Notes under the pieces: model-generated
Seen by the model: only the letters and a program-made list of their open reading frames with translations
What the model was told of the DNA's origin: nothing
Database searches by the model: none
Shown here: positions 34,972 to 45,441 of the stretch, piece by piece
Layout of the letters: the number at the start of each line of letters is the position of its first letter
Position numbering within the stretch: position 1 is the first letter of the stretch
Program-made: the position numbers and the translations under genes
Assembly (NCBI RefSeq): GCF_018343715.1
Contig: NZ_JAGYPL010000004.1
Coordinates: 372,001-436,000, forward strand
Source: Bacillus sp. FJAT-49711
GTDB taxonomy: Bacteria > Bacillota > Bacilli > Bacillales > Bacillaceae_C
Direction: 5' to 3'
Length of the DNA stretch: 64,000 bases

Positions 34972-37020
34972 TTATTTCAACGGAATCTTTACAACATCGT
35001 CCAAATATTTTGTTGTACTATATCCTTTAATTTCTAATCTTTCAGGAATTACCGCCTCTTCTGAATCATGACTATGTAACGCTATGCTTTGTACTGTAAA
35101 GAAATATCGGGGCTGTTCGATTTCTTCATATACATAAGGGTTTGTATAAATATCGTATTCAATTCCGTTTTTATCGATAAGTACTCCTTCAGAATCAAAA
35201 TCTCTGGAACTAATTAGACTTTCATCCTCACCCATAATATTAAAGTCAAGCGACTGATATTTTCTATTCTCAATTTCATGATTACTAATGACAACATGGG
35301 TTGGCTGTCCTACTTCCACCTTGTCGATGGAGAGTGTACTACCTAAATATTCAAAGCTTTGAGGATATTCATTAGAAGCATCCAATTCGATAGTTTTTGG
35401 TTCTTCAACCGCTAATTCAACGGATAGGAATTTAATGTTAATGACTTTTGGCTTTTCTACAAAAAGCGGTTCAAAATATATTCCATAAGAAAGCCAATTA
35501 TTGTTTTCATAATAGCCATAGCTGTTGTACTTATCAGCTTCCACCTTTTTATTATTTACTTGTAGATAGTCAAAATCAAGTCCGTGTATTCGCTTCTCTG
35601 GTAGGTCATAAATATAAGAATAATTTAGAGTCGTCGCTGTTGGAGCTATCGTTAGTTTATCAAATCGAACTGGGATTCCTTCTACTTCTATTTTTTCATC
35701 CAATTCATATTCGAGAGAGGGATGTTTCGTTACAGGTATCTCGAAGTTCCACTCTCCTGCTTCATACGCCATGCTCTCGTAAGCCAAAGGACTATTCTGT
35801 CTAGAGGGGTCACGAATCAATCGCTGCAGCTTAGTGATTTTAAGTTTAATGGTTTCGTTGTCCGCTTTAATTGGTAGCAGACTAAGCTTCCCATGGTATA
35901 CGTTGTTTGCTTTATTATTTAGATCGGATTTAAGGTCAGGGGGATAGTATGTTGGGGATATTTCGCGACTCATGATTTCATGCTTATTTTCCGCAAAAAC
36001 CCCATCATCATAATTCAACATATATTGGTTTTCTTTATCTGTATCTTCTATTTCATAAAAAACAAGGGTTTGTATATCATCAGCAACCACACTTTTAAGC
36101 TTAATCTTTATTCCATTGCTTTCCGCTTCAAGGTTCAACCTTTCACCTAGGCCATGTTTTAAAAATGCACGCAATTGCTGATCTTCTTCCGTCCACGTAT
36201 AGTAAAGATTTGTAAAAGACCCTGTAAACACTCCTATACCTATTAATAAAGCAAAAACACCCGCAAAGATATATCCCATTCTTTTACGTTTCTTGTTTTT
36301 CTGTTCCTTCTGCATTTCCATTTCTGCCAGCCTATCTTTGACGTTTCCCATGAAATCAGCTGGCACATGAAAATTCCCCATCATTTCCGTAAGATTTAAC
36401 ATAGCATCCTGAAAGGCTCCCAAATCCTCCTGACAGTCTTGACAATGATAAATATGCATCTCGAAATCAATCTTTTTTGATCGTTCCAGTGTCCTTTCTA
36501 AGTAATCGATGTAATATGTATGGTACTCCTTACAACCATCGAACGATGACCCGAGCCCCATATCCTTCCTAAGAGACTGAATTCCTGAGAACAAAAATTC
36601 TTTCAACGTTCCCATAGAAATTTGGAGAAGTTGTGCCGCTTCCTCCAGAGAAATTCCAATAACATATGTAAGAACCACAGCCTCTCTCTCGTGGTCCTTT
36701 AACTGATCGAGTGCTTTAATAAACTTACTTTCCTCTAAAGCTTGTAAACTTCTTTTATGCGAAAGCTCTCGGCATGTATGTAGAAAAATAAATGTTACCC
36801 ACATTTCGAACGATATTTCTCTATTACATTTAGGCAATTCCTTAGTCAGTTTTATAATGGACTCGTAAAAAAGCTCCTCTATCTGCTGTTGATTTTTAAG
36901 ATAGGACCAACCAAGTATATAGAAAGATTGTTTATGTTGATCGAACCAATCAACGATAGAATCCACTTCTTTATCTCTTATCATAGACATTGACATGGGG
37001 TCTATTTTTGCTGGAATCAT
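34972..37020 (-). CDS. Membrane-anchored ECF sigma/anti-sigma fusion protein, copy 1
   Basis: One 682-residue polypeptide joins parts that are normally separate genes. Residues 20-85 resemble sigma region 2. Residues 100-153 resemble sigma region 4, with the helix-turn-helix ISLEEAAQLLQISMGTLKEF. Cys 163 plus HIYHCQDC (His 189, Cys 193, Cys 196; H-x3-C-x2-C) form a zinc-binding anti-sigma motif. Residues 249-269 are one transmembrane helix, and 270-682 are an extracytoplasmic DUF4179-like region. The start follows AAAGGGGGACACTTA. I infer a sigma factor held at the membrane until released by proteolysis. Its paralogue is at 38120-40156. Confidence 0.78.
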   Translation of the reverse strand: MIPAKIDPMSMSMIRDKEVDSIVDWFDQHKQSFYILGWSYLKNQQQIEELFYESIIKLTKELPKCNREISFEMWVTFIFLHTCRELSHKRSLQALEESKFIKALDQLKDHEREAVVLTYVIGISLEEAAQLLQISMGTLKEFLFSGIQSLRKDMGLGSSFDGCKEYHTYYIDYLERTLERSKKIDFEMHIYHCQDCQEDLGAFQDAMLNLTEMMGNFHVPADFMGNVKDRLAEMEMQKEQKNKKRKRMGYIFAGVFALLIGIGVFTGSFTNLYYTWTEEDQQLRAFLKHGLGERLNLEAESNGIKIKLKSVVADDIQTLVFYEIEDTDKENQYMLNYDDGVFAENKHEIMSREISPTYYPPDLKSDLNNKANNVYHGKLSLLPIKADNETIKLKITKLQRLIRDPSRQNSPLAYESMAYEAGEWNFEIPVTKHPSLEYELDEKIEVEGIPVRFDKLTIAPTATTLNYSYIYDLPEKRIHGLDFDYLQVNNKKVEADKYNSYGYYENNNWLSYGIYFEPLFVEKPKVINIKFLSVELAVEEPKTIELDASNEYPQSFEYLGSTLSIDKVEVGQPTHVVISNHEIENRKYQSLDFNIMGEDESLISSRDFDSEGVLIDKNGIEYDIYTNPYVYEEIEQPRYFFTVQSIALHSHDSEEAVIPERLEIKGYSTTKYLDDVVKIPLK

Positions 37021-37300
37021 TAAGTGTCCCCCTTTTCTACATTCTCTTTGTAGGGATCTTTACAGATTGATCATTCTATTCATTAAAAAAACGAATGTAG
37101 GACATTGCAGAACCCTGTGAATGTTGCCACTATTTATTTCGTTTAGCTTTGTTTAATAGATAATTATATTGTACTCTGAATAGGTGAATATTTCAGTAAA
37201 TTGAAGCGAGATCTTCTTAACCTTTTTGTATTTCGATAAATTAACTATTTTTGCATGTTCTGATTGGCCAAGGCGAAGTTAATAGCTATGATAGCCATTT

Positions 37301-37334
37301 AAGAAGCAGAATCCTTACCGGAATCCTGCTTCTT
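37301..37334. terminator. Hairpin terminator after the DUF4256 gene
   Basis: AAGAAGCAG with AATCC and GGAATCCTGCTTCTT pair as an interrupted stem. It lies about 40 bp beyond the DUF4256 stop on the minus strand; the T-tract is better on the plus strand. Confidence 0.55.
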
Positions 37335-37374
37335 TTATTGAAGCCTTTTTTACTGGTTGCTTTCACACTAATAT

Positions 37375-37941
37375 TTAAACCCTTAATGATCCACGGAAAC
37401 CCCTGGCAGCATAATAGGAATCTGCTCCATTATGGTACACAAAGACAGTATCGTAACGACAATCACAAAAAATTGCCCCTCCCAGCTTCCTTATATTGGA
37501 AGGTGTTTTCACCCAGCTCGATGTTTTCATATCGAAATTACCAAGTTTCTGCAGCTCCCGGTATTGTTCTTCTGTTAAAATCTCTATACCCATGTCAGCC
37601 GCCATATCTATAGCATTATTTTCTGGTTTATGTTTTTTCCTTGACTCAAGTGCTTCACGATCATAACAAACACTTCGGCGGCCTTTAGGACTCTCAGCTG
37701 AACAATCGAAAAAAATGTATTCATCCGTGTCCTTATCATGACACACAACATCCGGTTCACCGCCAGTACGTTCCATTTCATAAAGCGACCATAGCTTTTC
37801 AGTATTAGCATCTAATTTTTCATGGACTTTGGCCCATTCAATCTCTTTATGAAGATTCATGTTTTTGTCAAAACGAGATTTTAATGTCCTAATCATTCCT
37901 TCACGTAGTTCTTGGGATAACATTCTTTTTTCCTTCTTCAT
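37375..37941 (-). CDS. DUF4256 family protein
   Basis: This 188-residue soluble protein has LSQELREGMIRTLKSRFDKN, EWAKVHEKLDANTEKLWSLY, ERTGGEPDVVCHDK, FFDCSAESPKGRRSVCYD and a C-terminal GGAIFCDCRYDTVFVYHNGA. This matches DUF4256, a family without known function. Several conserved Cys, Asp and Glu residues suggest an enzyme. The start at 37941 follows GAGGGGGCTTTAGT. It lies between the two sigma/anti-sigma fusion genes in the same orientation and may have been inserted between the duplicates. Confidence 0.85.
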   Translation of the reverse strand: MKKEKRMLSQELREGMIRTLKSRFDKNMNLHKEIEWAKVHEKLDANTEKLWSLYEMERTGGEPDVVCHDKDTDEYIFFDCSAESPKGRRSVCYDREALESRKKHKPENNAIDMAADMGIEILTEEQYRELQKLGNFDMKTSSWVKTPSNIRKLGGAIFCDCRYDTVFVYHNGADSYYAARGFRGSLRV

Positions 37942-38119
37942 ACTAAAGCCCCCTCGTATCATATGTATAGAAGTCTATCATTAACGGTAATATTCATTAA
38001 TACTTTGCAAAATTGTTTAGCTGTATCCGCTATTTCGTTTTGTTGGCAACACATGGCTTCTAGAAATTTATTAAACTTATTACCTATAGATGGATTAATA
38101 TTTGGTGCATACATTAATA

Positions 38120-40156
38120 TTATTTCAACAAGATCGTCACTACATCATCCAAATATTTGGTTGTGCTGTATTCATAAATCTCCAGTTTTTTGGGAACTAC
38201 TTTCTTTCCAGGGTTACTACTTTGTAACTGTATATTTTCAACTGTAAAGAAATAACGGGGCTGCTCGATTTCTTCATATATGAATGGGTTTTTATCCACA
38301 TCGTATTCAATCCAGTTTTTATCAACTAGCACTCCTTCTGAATTTATCCCGAATGAGTTAACTTCCTCACCTTCTTCACCCACAATATCGAATTGAATCG
38401 ATTCATATGCTCGATTTTTAATTTCATGATCGCTTATGACAATCTTAGTAGGCTGTCCAACTTCCACTTTGTCGATGGAGATTGTACTTCCTGCATATTC
38501 AAAGGTTTGAGGATATGCCTTTGAAGCATCCAAGTCGATGGATTTTTTATCTTCGATCATTAAATAAACAGATTGGAATTGAATGTTAACCTCTTTTGGC
38601 TTTTCTCCAAAAAGTGGGTCAATATGTGTTTGTAAAGAAATCCAATCATTGTTTTCAAATACGACATTGCTGCCGTACATATCGGCTTTCACTATTTTAT
38701 CGTTCACTTTTAGATTGTCAAAATTAAGAGTTTGTATTCTCTTCCCCGGCAGTTCATATTTAAAAGCACTATGCAGAATAGTCGTCGTTGGAGCAATCGT
38801 TAGTTTATCCAATCGAACAGGAAACCCTTCGATTTCAGTTTTTACATCCAACGTATATTCTTTCGAGGGCTGTTTATTTACAGGAATATCAAAATTCCAT
38901 TCACCTGTTTCATATTCTATGTTTTTGTAATCCCTATTCTGTTCGGAAGAGTCACGAATCAATTTTTGAAGCTTTGAGATCTTAAGTTTTATTGTATCTT
39001 TATCATTTAAAAGCGGCCGAAGACTAATCTTTCCTTGGTACACATTCTTATCTATATTATTTGGCTCGGATTTAAGGTCAGGAGGATAGTACCTTGGATA
39101 GGCAACAAGATCCATTTTTTGATATTCCTTCACCACAGAAATACCCTCATCGTAATCAATCATATATTGACTTTTTTTAACGGTATCCTCTACTTCATAA
39201 AAAACAAGAGTCTGAACATCATCAGCAATCACACTCTTAATCTTAATTTTTATACCATTGTTTTCCGCTTCTAGGTTCAGCCTTTTTCCTAATCCATGTT
39301 GTAAAAAAGCGCGTAATTGCTCATCTTCCTCTGTCCATGTATAGTAAAAACTCGTAAATACCCCTGTAAAAACTCCAATACTTGTTAATAATGCGAAAAT
39401 ACTTGCAAAAATAAGCGCTATTCTTCTACGCTTCTTATTTTTCTGTTGTCTATGCTTTTCATTTTCAGCCAGCCTATGTTTGACATTATCCATGAAATGA
39501 GAGGGTACATGAAAATCTTCCATTCTTTCAGTAAGATTTAATATAACATCTTGGAAGGTGCCCAAATCCTCACGACAGTTTTGACAATGATAAATATGCA
39601 TCTCGAAATCAATCTTTTTCGATCTTTCCAAAGTTCTTTCGAAGTAATCGATATAATTCTTATGATACTCCTTACAACCATTAAAGGTTGAACCGTATTC
39701 CACTTCTTTCCTTAGTAACTGAACTCCGGTAAACAAAAGCTCTTTCAACTTTTCCACTGAAACTTGGAGAAGATGTGCCGCTTCCTCCAGAGAAAATCCT
39801 ATTATGTATGTAAGAACAACTGCTTCTTTCTCATCATTTTTCAACTGACCAAGTGAATGAAATAAAACTTTATTTAATTTATCTTTCTTAAACATTTTAT
39901 CATCAGAAAGTTTCCGGCATATTTGTAGAAAAATAGACATTATCCACATTTTTAATGAGGTTTCTCTATTAAAACTTTGTAATTCCTTATCAATTTTTAT
40001 AATGGATTGGAAAAATGCTTCTTCTACTTGCTGCTGATTTCTTAGATAGGAGCAACCAAGTGTATAGAACCATTGCTTATGCTGCTCGAACCAATCAACG
40101 ATAGATTCTACACCTTTTTCTTTTATGGTAGTGAGCTCTATCTTTTCAGGGATCAT
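38120..40156 (-). CDS. Membrane-anchored ECF sigma/anti-sigma fusion protein, copy 2
   Basis: The 678-residue paralogue of 34972-37020 has the same order of parts: sigma region 2 (15-85), sigma region 4 (100-150, FSLEEAAHLLQVSVEKLKEL), zinc-type motif Cys 161 and HIYHCQNC (His 187, Cys 191, Cys 194), transmembrane helix 246-266, and a 410-residue outer domain ending YSTTKYLDDVVTILLK. Most positions align without gaps to copy 1, so the pair arose by duplication. The start follows AAGGGGGAGACATAATT. Because every part is conserved in both copies, the fusion is not a recent frameshift or assembly artefact. Confidence 0.78.
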   Translation of the reverse strand: MIPEKIELTTIKEKGVESIVDWFEQHKQWFYTLGCSYLRNQQQVEEAFFQSIIKIDKELQSFNRETSLKMWIMSIFLQICRKLSDDKMFKKDKLNKVLFHSLGQLKNDEKEAVVLTYIIGFSLEEAAHLLQVSVEKLKELLFTGVQLLRKEVEYGSTFNGCKEYHKNYIDYFERTLERSKKIDFEMHIYHCQNCREDLGTFQDVILNLTERMEDFHVPSHFMDNVKHRLAENEKHRQQKNKKRRRIALIFASIFALLTSIGVFTGVFTSFYYTWTEEDEQLRAFLQHGLGKRLNLEAENNGIKIKIKSVIADDVQTLVFYEVEDTVKKSQYMIDYDEGISVVKEYQKMDLVAYPRYYPPDLKSEPNNIDKNVYQGKISLRPLLNDKDTIKLKISKLQKLIRDSSEQNRDYKNIEYETGEWNFDIPVNKQPSKEYTLDVKTEIEGFPVRLDKLTIAPTTTILHSAFKYELPGKRIQTLNFDNLKVNDKIVKADMYGSNVVFENNDWISLQTHIDPLFGEKPKEVNIQFQSVYLMIEDKKSIDLDASKAYPQTFEYAGSTISIDKVEVGQPTKIVISDHEIKNRAYESIQFDIVGEEGEEVNSFGINSEGVLVDKNWIEYDVDKNPFIYEEIEQPRYFFTVENIQLQSSNPGKKVVPKKLEIYEYSTTKYLDDVVTILLK

Positions 40157-40404
40157 AATTATGTCTCCCCCTTTTTATATTCACTTTATATCGAATGATG
40201 ATAGATTGTATAATCCTATTATAGCTATATTTTAATATTAATTAAATTTTATTCTGAATTGAAGGAAATATCGGTAAATTTATTTAAGAATCTTTACTTT
40301 TCGATGAATGAACCACTAAATTTTTCCAAATTAAATGCAGTATTCATAAACTAATTTCATATCTTTAATATTGAAACCAAAGGGAACCTCTCATTCTTTG
40401 AGAA

Positions 40405-40456
40405 TAAAAAATCCTATTCAGCATGTGTAATTAATCATCACAAGCTGAATAGGAAT
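40405..40456 (-). terminator. Rho-independent terminator after pbuX
   Basis: On the minus strand TCCTATTCAGC and GCTGAATAGGA pair around a 20-base loop and run into TTTTTTATTC. It begins within 10 bp of the pbuX stop. Confidence 0.85.
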
Positions 40457-40460
40457 ATTT

Positions 40461-41764
40461 TTAAGCACTTTGCTTCGATACAACAACGGTTTCCTGCCTT
40501 TTCCGATTTGGCAACATATTAAATATAATATTTAGTGCAATGGCAGTTATACTCCCAGCAACAATTCCATTACTTGTTAATATTTGCAGTCCTGATGGAA
40601 GTGCCGAAAATAAGTTAGGCGCTACTGTAACACCGAGGCCTAACCCGACAGAACAAGCAATAATCATCGAGTTTTCTTGGGAATCGGAAATAATTTTACT
40701 TAGCATTTTAATCCCTTGCGAAACGACCATGCCAAACATCGCCATCATTGCTCCCCCTAAGACCGATGTTGGAATAATGGTTGTGAATGCAGCAATTTTA
40801 GGAAAAAATCCAAGGGCGATTAGCATGGCACCCGTAATGAAAATCACTTTACGGGAACGAACACCTGACATTTGAATCAAACCAACATTTTGCGAAAATG
40901 TTGTGTATGGGAAGGCATTGAAAAGCCCGCCAATGACGGAAGCCAGCCCTTCTGCTCGATAGCCTTTTGCCAAGTCTTCTTTCTTCAACTTCTTATCACA
41001 TATATCACTCAAAGCGAAATAAACACCTGTAGATTCCACTAAAGATACCATCCCAACGATTGTCATTGTAAGGATGGCTGACCATTCAAATGTTGGATAT
41101 CCAAAATAAAAGGGTCTTACGATTTGTGCAATGGCCGCATCCTGAACGGGCATTAAATCAACCTTGCCCATAATACTGGCAGCAATTGTTCCTACACCTA
41201 GACCGAGTAAAATCGAGATGGCCCGAATAAAGCCTGTGGAAAATCGGAAGATTAATATAATCATGATTAAGGTTCCAAAAGCTAGTACAATATTCGACAA
41301 TGATCCATAGTCTGCCGCATCTTGGCCGCCGCCCATATTATTGATCGCTACTGGAATAAGCGTAATACCAATTATGGTCACAACAGAACCTGTTACGACA
41401 GGAGGAAAAAACTTAATCAATTTGCCAAAAAAGCCGGCAATCAACATGATAATTAGGCCTGAAGCAATAACGGAACCATAAATAGCAGAAATCCCAAATT
41501 CCTCGCCAATTTTCATAATCGGTCCTACCGCTGTAAATGTACAACCAAGCACAACCGGAAGACCGATTCCGACAAATCGGTTATTTATGATTTGTAAAAG
41601 TGTAGCAACTCCACACATCAAAATATCAATCGACACAAGATACGTTAACTGTTTATGATCAAACCCCAACGAATTTCCGATAATTAATGGCACGAGAATA
41701 GCACCTGCGTACATAGCCAAAAGATGCTGGATTCCCAATGTCGTGGATTTCAGTGCATTTTTCA

Positions 41765-41765
<1 letters not shown>
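40461..41765 (-). CDS. pbuX: Xanthine permease (nucleobase:cation symporter 2 family)
   Basis: This 434-residue protein with about 12-14 transmembrane helices imports xanthine, probably with protons. GIQHLLAMYAGAILVPLIIG is the family's helix 1 and GCTFTAVGPIMKIG helix 3. VSLVESTGVYFALSDICDKK and GLFNAFPYTTFSQNVGLIQM are the NAT signature regions near residues 235 and 285. The start codon shares its first base with the xpt stop (TGATGA), so translation is coupled. It is controlled by the upstream guanine riboswitch. Confidence 0.92.
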
Positions 41766-42673
<908 letters not shown>

Positions 42674-42789
42674 TTAGTTCTTAAATAGGATGAATTCGAG
42701 AATCTTCTCGTATATTCCCAAGGCAGCAAAATCTGAATTAATTAAGAGATAAGTGTAAATAAAGCCTAAGGTTTTAGTTTTATTATTTA

Positions 42790-42969
42790 TCATCTTTTTG
42801 ATTTTAGTCTAGTAACTATATAGATTATTAAATCTATCGTTAAAAATAGTAAACCAATAACTAATAAATATTTAAAAAATTCAGATGTCGAGTAACCTCC
42901 AACGTAGATAAAATATAAAAATATACAAAAAAACCCTATACTAGAAAAGACTTTCTGAATCTTCATCAC
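42790..42969 (-). CDS. Small two-helix membrane protein
   Basis: This 59-codon ORF starts with GTG at 42969 (ATG one codon later) behind AAGGAG with 9 bases spacing. The product has two hydrophobic segments, IGFFCIFLYFIYVGG and YLLVIGLLFLTIDLIIYIV, and a basic tail RLKSKR. No family is recognised. Good ribosome binding and uniform membrane character support a real gene. It points away from the plus-strand membrane genes that follow. Confidence 0.6.
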   Translation of the reverse strand: MMKIQKVFSSIGFFCIFLYFIYVGGYSTSEFFKYLLVIGLLFLTIDLIIYIVTRLKSKR

Positions 42970-43330
42970 AATATTAATCTCCTTTTAAGATTGAGAGTAT
43001 TGTATGTAATTCTTTTTTTAATATAAATAATTTTACTGTTTTTCATACTACAAATTAATATAATAATAATCCCCCTTAACGATCCTTTCTTATTTTCATT
43101 TTTAATATTTTTAGAAACCTTACTTGCCACAACTTTAAGTTATAGTAATAACAAAATGCACAAAAAACTTGCATTAATCCTACTTTGTTTATAGTCATAT
43201 TGAATATTAGATTCGGATTGAAAATGATATTATTTTAAAATTAATAAAATACTATATGTGTGATTTAATACCCTTAGTTAGTGAAACCTTTACATTTGAT
43301 TACCGTAAATATATTTATGGAGATGATTTT
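42970..43330. other. Divergent intergenic region
   Basis: About 360 very AT-rich bases lie between the small minus-strand gene and the plus-strand DUF3784-like gene. Promoters for both are expected here, but none stands out. Confidence 0.4.
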
Positions 43331-43639
43331 ATGAGAACATTTACTACCATAGCATCAATAATAGCTGGGATATTTATCATTTATTTAGGTTATTTAATTA
43401 GAGTAAAAAAGATGTTATCCCTAATCATTGGTTATAGCGACAGTACTTTTTACGGTGACAAAGATAAATATGCTAAAAGAACAGGATTTACTGCAATAAT
43501 ATTAGGAATCATAGTTGCTGCAATGCCTTTAGTGGTTTTTGTTTTTGGTGAAGGTACTATACACATATATAAATACATGATTGGCGTATATGTCGTACTA
43601 ATAATAATAATGGCTAATTATTGGCGGTTTCGTTTATAA
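43331..43639 (+). CDS. DUF3784-like small membrane protein
   Basis: The 102-residue protein has three hydrophobic segments and the motif MLSLIIGYSDSTFYGDKDKY followed by AKRTG between the first and second. This intracellular loop recalls DUF3784 proteins of Bacillus. I take ATG 43331, with GGAGATGATTTT upstream, rather than the open frame 25 codons earlier. Function unknown. The next gene is also a small membrane protein, so they may share a transcript. Confidence 0.65.
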   Translation: MRTFTTIASIIAGIFIIYLGYLIRVKKMLSLIIGYSDSTFYGDKDKYAKRTGFTAIILGIIVAAMPLVVFVFGEGTIHIYKYMIGVYVVLIIIMANYWRFRL

Positions 43640-43791
43640 AGAAATTCGTAAAAAGATATCATTTCTTTGTTCTCCAATATGTTAAGATTAAATATTCTTA
43701 TAAGGATGGAAATTCCTTTTAATAAAACGCCATATTGTTTAATTAACTTTTTAAGATTTCATTAGAACAAAAAGTGAAAGGAGATTCTCAT

Positions 43792-44112
43792 ATGGGGTTA
43801 GTCATAGGAATTATGCGTATCGTACTACCTATTATAATAGTTGGAGGAATTGGAGTATTTGTAGTTAAAAGGCTTGAATATAAATATAACCAGGGGAACC
43901 TTGGCAAGAAAAAATCAAAGAGTGCTCAAGATTTATTAGTTAGTTTAATACCATTTGGGATGCTGTTTGGTTGTTCTATTGGGATAATTCTTAGTATATT
44001 TTTCCAATCATCACCATTATCTTCCATTAGTTTAGGCGCTGGAATTGGCCTATTATTTGGATATTTTGCTTTTGAAATTTATAGTACGAAAAGAACAGCC
44101 ATTCATAAATAG
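43792..44112 (+). CDS. Small membrane protein of unknown function
   Basis: The 106-residue protein has three predicted helices (IMRIVLPIIIVGGIGVFVV, LIPFGMLFGCSIGIILSIFF and LGAGIGLLFGYFAFEIY) and a lysine-rich loop KKKSKSAQD. The start at 43792 follows AAAGGAGATTCTCAT. It ends with a strong terminator. I recognise no family. Confidence 0.65.
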   Translation: MGLVIGIMRIVLPIIIVGGIGVFVVKRLEYKYNQGNLGKKKSKSAQDLLVSLIPFGMLFGCSIGIILSIFFQSSPLSSISLGAGIGLLFGYFAFEIYSTKRTAIHK

Positions 44113-44125
44113 CTATCTTCTTTAT

Positions 44126-44164
44126 ACTGCGCGTTTCCTCATGTAGGAAACGACGCAGTTTTCC
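44126..44164 (+). terminator. Rho-independent terminator
   Basis: ACTGCGCGTTTCCT and AGGAAACGACGCAGT form a long stem with one internal mismatch, followed by TTTTCC on the plus strand. Confidence 0.85.
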
Positions 44165-44222
44165 TTATATTATTCACTAAGGTACATTTTGAACTTAAAT
44201 GCTATTAATTCGAAATTTAGCT

Positions 44223-45224
44223 TTACCATATATTAACTACTGATTCACTATTTTCAATCCTTATTCTGCTTTCTTTTAGCCAATCAATATTCCATTGGTG
44301 TAAGGTAGAAAAGTCCCAACTTCGATAACAGCCTGCATACACAATGATTTCTCTTAATAGCAGAAATATAGGAATCTGTTTTAACCATTTTTCATCAAAA
44401 TAGCTTTGTTCTTTATATCCTTTTAGAAAGTGTTCCATAAATAAACGGGCTTGAGATTCTCTTCTTGCTTTTCCATCTTCTCCACCGTAGACATAAACAA
44501 AATAATATAACGGAATGGCAATATCCTCAATAAACCAACTGTATTGCGCCTCATCAAAATCAAAAAGGGTTATTTTCCCTTCATCATTCACTAGGAAATT
44601 CCCAACACCTATATCACCATGAATAAGTCCATATGAATTTTCATCTTTAGGAATATTATTTTGAATTTTGTTTATTACATTTCGACTGGCTTCAAGTACT
44701 AAGATTTGATCTGATGGGATAAAATTGTCCACATTTTTCAGGTAATAATTTTGGTGCCAATCATGTCTACGTGTCAATTCATCCTTTGGTTTATAGACTT
44801 TTGATAAGGAATGGACTTTTCCCATGATTTGACCTAGTTTGTAATAAAGATTGGTATCATTTAGACATTCAGGATAGCCAATTTTTGAACCTTCCGCCTT
44901 TATAAAGGAGCTTACAATAAAAACTACGTTCGCTGTATTAATAACTTCTACATAATTTCCCGATTTAGACTGTATGGGTCTCGAGACAGAAACATCATTT
45001 TGGGCCAAATATAGTAGCCAATCCATTTCCCCTATTACAGCATTAACACTACGATGAGAGCTAGGGGTAAATCTTAAAATATATTTTTGATTAGCTTTTT
45101 TATATTCATATATAAAATTCTGCCAATTTCCAAGATGGGATAATTCTGTGAATGGAATACCGAACCTATTTGCTCCAGTGGATAAAATTTCCTTATTAAA
45201 ATGATCAATAATATCTTGTTCCAC
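44223..45224 (-). CDS. APH/choline-kinase-fold phosphotransferase
   Basis: This 333-residue protein has ILRFTPSSHR (lysine/arginine region of the N-lobe). The catalytic loop is YGLIHGDIGVGNFLVNDEGK with HGD near residue 210, and the metal motif is ITLFDFDEAQYSWFIEDIA. The pattern recalls YtmP/homoserine-kinase-II-like and spectinomycin-kinase-like enzymes that act on small alcohols. GTG at 45224, preceded by AAAGGGAGAAGAA, is preferred over the longer frame. No partner gene identifies the substrate. Confidence 0.75.
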   Translation of the reverse strand: MEQDIIDHFNKEILSTGANRFGIPFTELSHLGNWQNFIYEYKKANQKYILRFTPSSHRSVNAVIGEMDWLLYLAQNDVSVSRPIQSKSGNYVEVINTANVVFIVSSFIKAEGSKIGYPECLNDTNLYYKLGQIMGKVHSLSKVYKPKDELTRRHDWHQNYYLKNVDNFIPSDQILVLEASRNVINKIQNNIPKDENSYGLIHGDIGVGNFLVNDEGKITLFDFDEAQYSWFIEDIAIPLYYFVYVYGGEDGKARRESQARLFMEHFLKGYKEQSYFDEKWLKQIPIFLLLREIIVYAGCYRSWDFSTLHQWNIDWLKESRIRIENSESVVNIW

Positions 45225-45441
45225 AACTTCTTCTCCCTTTAATTTTTTCATGAAAAAGCATTCAAGGTAATGAGATTGATTTCCCTTATTAATTAATACT
45301 TTTAAAAAGAAAGAGCGCAATTCTTAATCAAAAAATGCGCCCTATCCTATGAAATAAATAAGAAATGATCCCAATCATAAAATTACTTGTTCACCTATCC
45401 CTAATACTCATTATGTAAAAATGCACTTGTTTTTGGTAGCC

